Positions 63,553-64,000 of a stretch of 64,000 nucleotides of DNA are shown here, in pieces. The notes beneath the pieces were generated by a model. The model saw only the letters and a list, made by a program, of their open reading frames with translations, was not told where the DNA came from and did no database searches. Where the stretch lies: contig NZ_JAHYXK010000002.1 in assembly GCF_019443125.1 (NCBI RefSeq), forward strand, positions 186,001-250,000, given 5' to 3'. Each line of letters opens with the position of its first letter. The first letter of the stretch is position 1. The position numbers were made by a program, and so were the translations under genes. The stretch comes from Pontibacter aydingkolensis (GTDB lineage Bacteria; Bacteroidota; Bacteroidia; Cytophagales; Hymenobacteraceae).

Positions 63553-64000
63553 CTATTCCTTTACCTCCGATGTTTCGCCGGCATAGCGTTTCAATTTTTC
63601 CTTATGCACTAACTGCTCCTGCAGCAATTGCTGTACTTCCGGCTTGTTGTAATCTTCTATACTTTGAATATGCTTCATTACCTTCTTCATGATACTGTCC
63701 TGGTTCTGGCCGGTTTCCAAAGCGTAGGAGTACGGAAAATCAGTGAAGGTAACCATAGAGTATAGCGGAATCCACTTGTCCGGGTATTGCTCTGAGATTT
63801 TGGCCTCTATCTTCTTTTGGAGCAGGAAGCGAGGGTCGGCCACTTTGTCGCGCATCTCTATAAAGTTCATTACGGCCAGGTCGGCAATGGCATCGGCGTT
63901 TGGCTTGCGCCTGCGCTCAAAGTCCTTAAACAATGTATTCCAATCTTCTCCGTCAAAATCCTCCAGCATCTGGTCCAGCACAAAAATGTCTTCAAAGCCA
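63553..64000 (-). CDS. kmo: Kynurenine 3-monooxygenase, C-terminal part (cut by window edge)
   Basis: 149 complete codons plus one base visible; the frame stays open to base 64000. Visible features are the end of the FAD domain (GFEDIFVLDQMLE) and the KMO-type segment RKPNADAIADLAVMNFIEMR followed by RFLLQKKIEAKISEQYPDKW, diagnostic of this flavoenzyme, which hydroxylates kynurenine in tryptophan catabolism. The FAD- and NADPH-binding N-terminus is outside the window. Hydrophobic C-terminal anchors of eukaryotic enzymes are absent. Confidence 0.9.
   Translation of the reverse strand, partial: GFEDIFVLDQMLEDFDGEDWNTLFKDFERRRKPNADAIADLAVMNFIEMRDKVADPRFLLQKKIEAKISEQYPDKWIPLYSMVTFTDFPYSYALETGQNQDSIMKKVMKHIQSIEDYNKPEVQQLLQEQLVHKEKLKRYAGETSEVKE

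Noticed and set aside
1..64000. tRNA, rRNA, CRISPR or riboswitch
   Set aside because: I looked in all gaps for T-loop sequences, regularly spaced repeats and known aptamer cores and saw none.
1..64000. The iterated TATACTT word as merely a promoter motif
   Set aside because: Most copies lie within coding sequence in both orientations or downstream of terminators, so promoter use can explain only a small part.
8214..64000. hmgA and kmo as one aromatic-catabolism cluster
   Set aside because: They are more than 50 kb apart with unrelated genes between; only the shared theme of amino-acid ring degradation connects them.

Overview
The window looks like chromosomal DNA of a Bacteroidota bacterium, most likely order Cytophagales and close to the Hymenobacteraceae (Pontibacter-like). 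Reasons: two proteins with type IX secretion C-terminal domains and a broken third of the gliding-motility (CHU_C) type; many Bacteroidota families (DUF5916, DUF4856, DUF4142, DUF4168, DUF349, DUF2795, LytS/LytTR pairs, TonB receptors with carboxypeptidase-like N-domains); promoters of the TTTG...TAnnTTTG kind; almost no Shine-Dalgarno sequences. Genus is an inference. No rRNA, tRNA, CRISPR array or intact insertion sequence was seen.

Layout. 1-4.2 kb: end of a secreted subtilisin-like protease and a small lipoprotein. 4.3-11.2 kb (minus): a DUF5916 outer-membrane protein, a lipoprotein/GroES-like pair, homogentisate dioxygenase and an S41 protease. 11.3-18.4 kb (plus): a six-gene locus (DUF4856, imelysin, HTTM, FecA-like TonB receptor, small lipoprotein, DUF2231) behind a promoter flanked by two palindromic boxes, probably iron-controlled. 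18.6-19.6 kb: ruvX-def. 19.8-21.1 kb: an RsbQ-type hydrolase with a STAS/SEC14-like partner. 21.2-25.7 kb: signal peptidase I, small membrane proteins and a stop-interrupted gene next to DUF421. 25.7-26.95 kb: an AT-rich mercury-transport module (MerTP and GDCCVxC protein), probably acquired. 27-36.2 kb: zinc-dependent phospholipase C-like enzyme, acyltransferase, serine hydrolase, EttA, DUF349, DUF2795 and an orphan ABC ATPase. 36.2-40.9 kb: ispD between inverted dispersed repeats, queA, a MacB-like permease and a LOG-family protein. 41.1-41.7 kb: pseudogene of a gliding-type secreted protein. 41.8-46.9 kb: tandem DUF202 genes, uvrA and two DUF4142 lipoproteins. 47-58.5 kb: cell-envelope proteins, an enoyl-CoA hydratase homologue, PAP2 phosphatase, rpoN and asnS. 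58.7-63.5 kb: TonB receptor, TPR protein, LytS-type kinase and LytTR regulator. The right edge cuts a kynurenine 3-monooxygenase gene.

The most unusual signal is not a gene. The octamer AAGTATAA (TTATACTT on the other strand) and its core AGTATA/TATACT recur throughout, inside genes in both orientations, beside terminators and in promoter -7 boxes. By hand I count 14 exact octamers in the first 10.4 kb, where composition predicts under one. The mercury module and the RsbQ pair lie in gaps without it. It behaves like an uptake-signal or HIP1-type iterated word and I know of no description of it.
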